From an uncultured Demequina sp. (GTDB taxonomy: Bacteria > Actinomycetota > Actinomycetes > Actinomycetales > Demequinaceae), in contig CALALQ010000447.1 of NCBI GenBank assembly GCA_937925595.1, forward strand, positions 1 through 5,799: a stretch of 5,799 bases of DNA, written 5' to 3'. The stretch's first letter is position 1. Every line of letters begins with the position of its first letter. The notes under the pieces were generated by a model. The model was not told the origin of the DNA. It did not search any database and worked only from the letters and a program-made list of their open reading frames with translations. Made by a program: the position numbers and the translations under genes. Positions 5,786 through 5,799 of this stretch are shown here, one piece after another.

Positions 5786-5799
5786 GAGTGAGGTTCGGG

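Overview
This window looks like a chromosomal accessory segment from a high-GC Gram-positive bacterium, probably an actinobacterium and possibly Microbacteriaceae-like. That placement rests on the GC-rich third codon positions, GTG starts, strong AGGAG/GGAG ribosome binding sites, an actinobacterial-type IS3 transposase and a twin-arginine (Tat) signal peptide. It is inference from style, because no taxonomic marker gene is present.

Left end, + strand: the 3' two thirds of an IS3-family transposase (OrfB) with an intact DD(35)E triad runs in from outside the window and ends at 644. The probable right inverted repeat of the element follows at about 651-677. From there to 1125 there is no convincing gene. 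The stretch holds a perfect 7-bp-arm inverted repeat and a short in-frame coding-like scrap that may be debris of a gene cut by the IS.

Centre and right, - strand: four genes read leftwards. From upstream to downstream they are (a) an 86-aa protein with four tandem copies of the octapeptide S-[TA]-LPGGGL, (b) a 205-aa protein with three membrane segments and an extracytoplasmic C-terminal domain with two cysteines, (c) a 311-aa Tat-exported protein of unknown family, and (d) an 810/812-aa multidomain protein. Protein (d) has two homologous peptidoglycan-binding-like modules, a DUF1906 (Rv2525c-like) glycoside-hydrolase-like domain and a C-terminal domain of about 310 residues of unknown function. 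Genes (c) and (d) overlap by a GTGA or are separated by 2 nt, so they are very probably translated together. Genes (b) and (c) are 92 nt apart, with inverted repeats between them. Genes (a) and (b) are about 306 nt apart, with a GC-rich inverted repeat between them.

Working model (inference): (b), (c) and (d) look like a cell-envelope module made of a membrane protein, a folded protein exported by Tat, and a wall-binding/hydrolase-like protein. Protein (d) has no signal peptide, yet Rv2525c, the reference member of its central domain family, is a Tat substrate. One possibility is that (d) is carried out by its Tat-tagged partner (c). The least explained items are the C-terminal domain of (d), the whole of (c) and the octapeptide-repeat protein (a).
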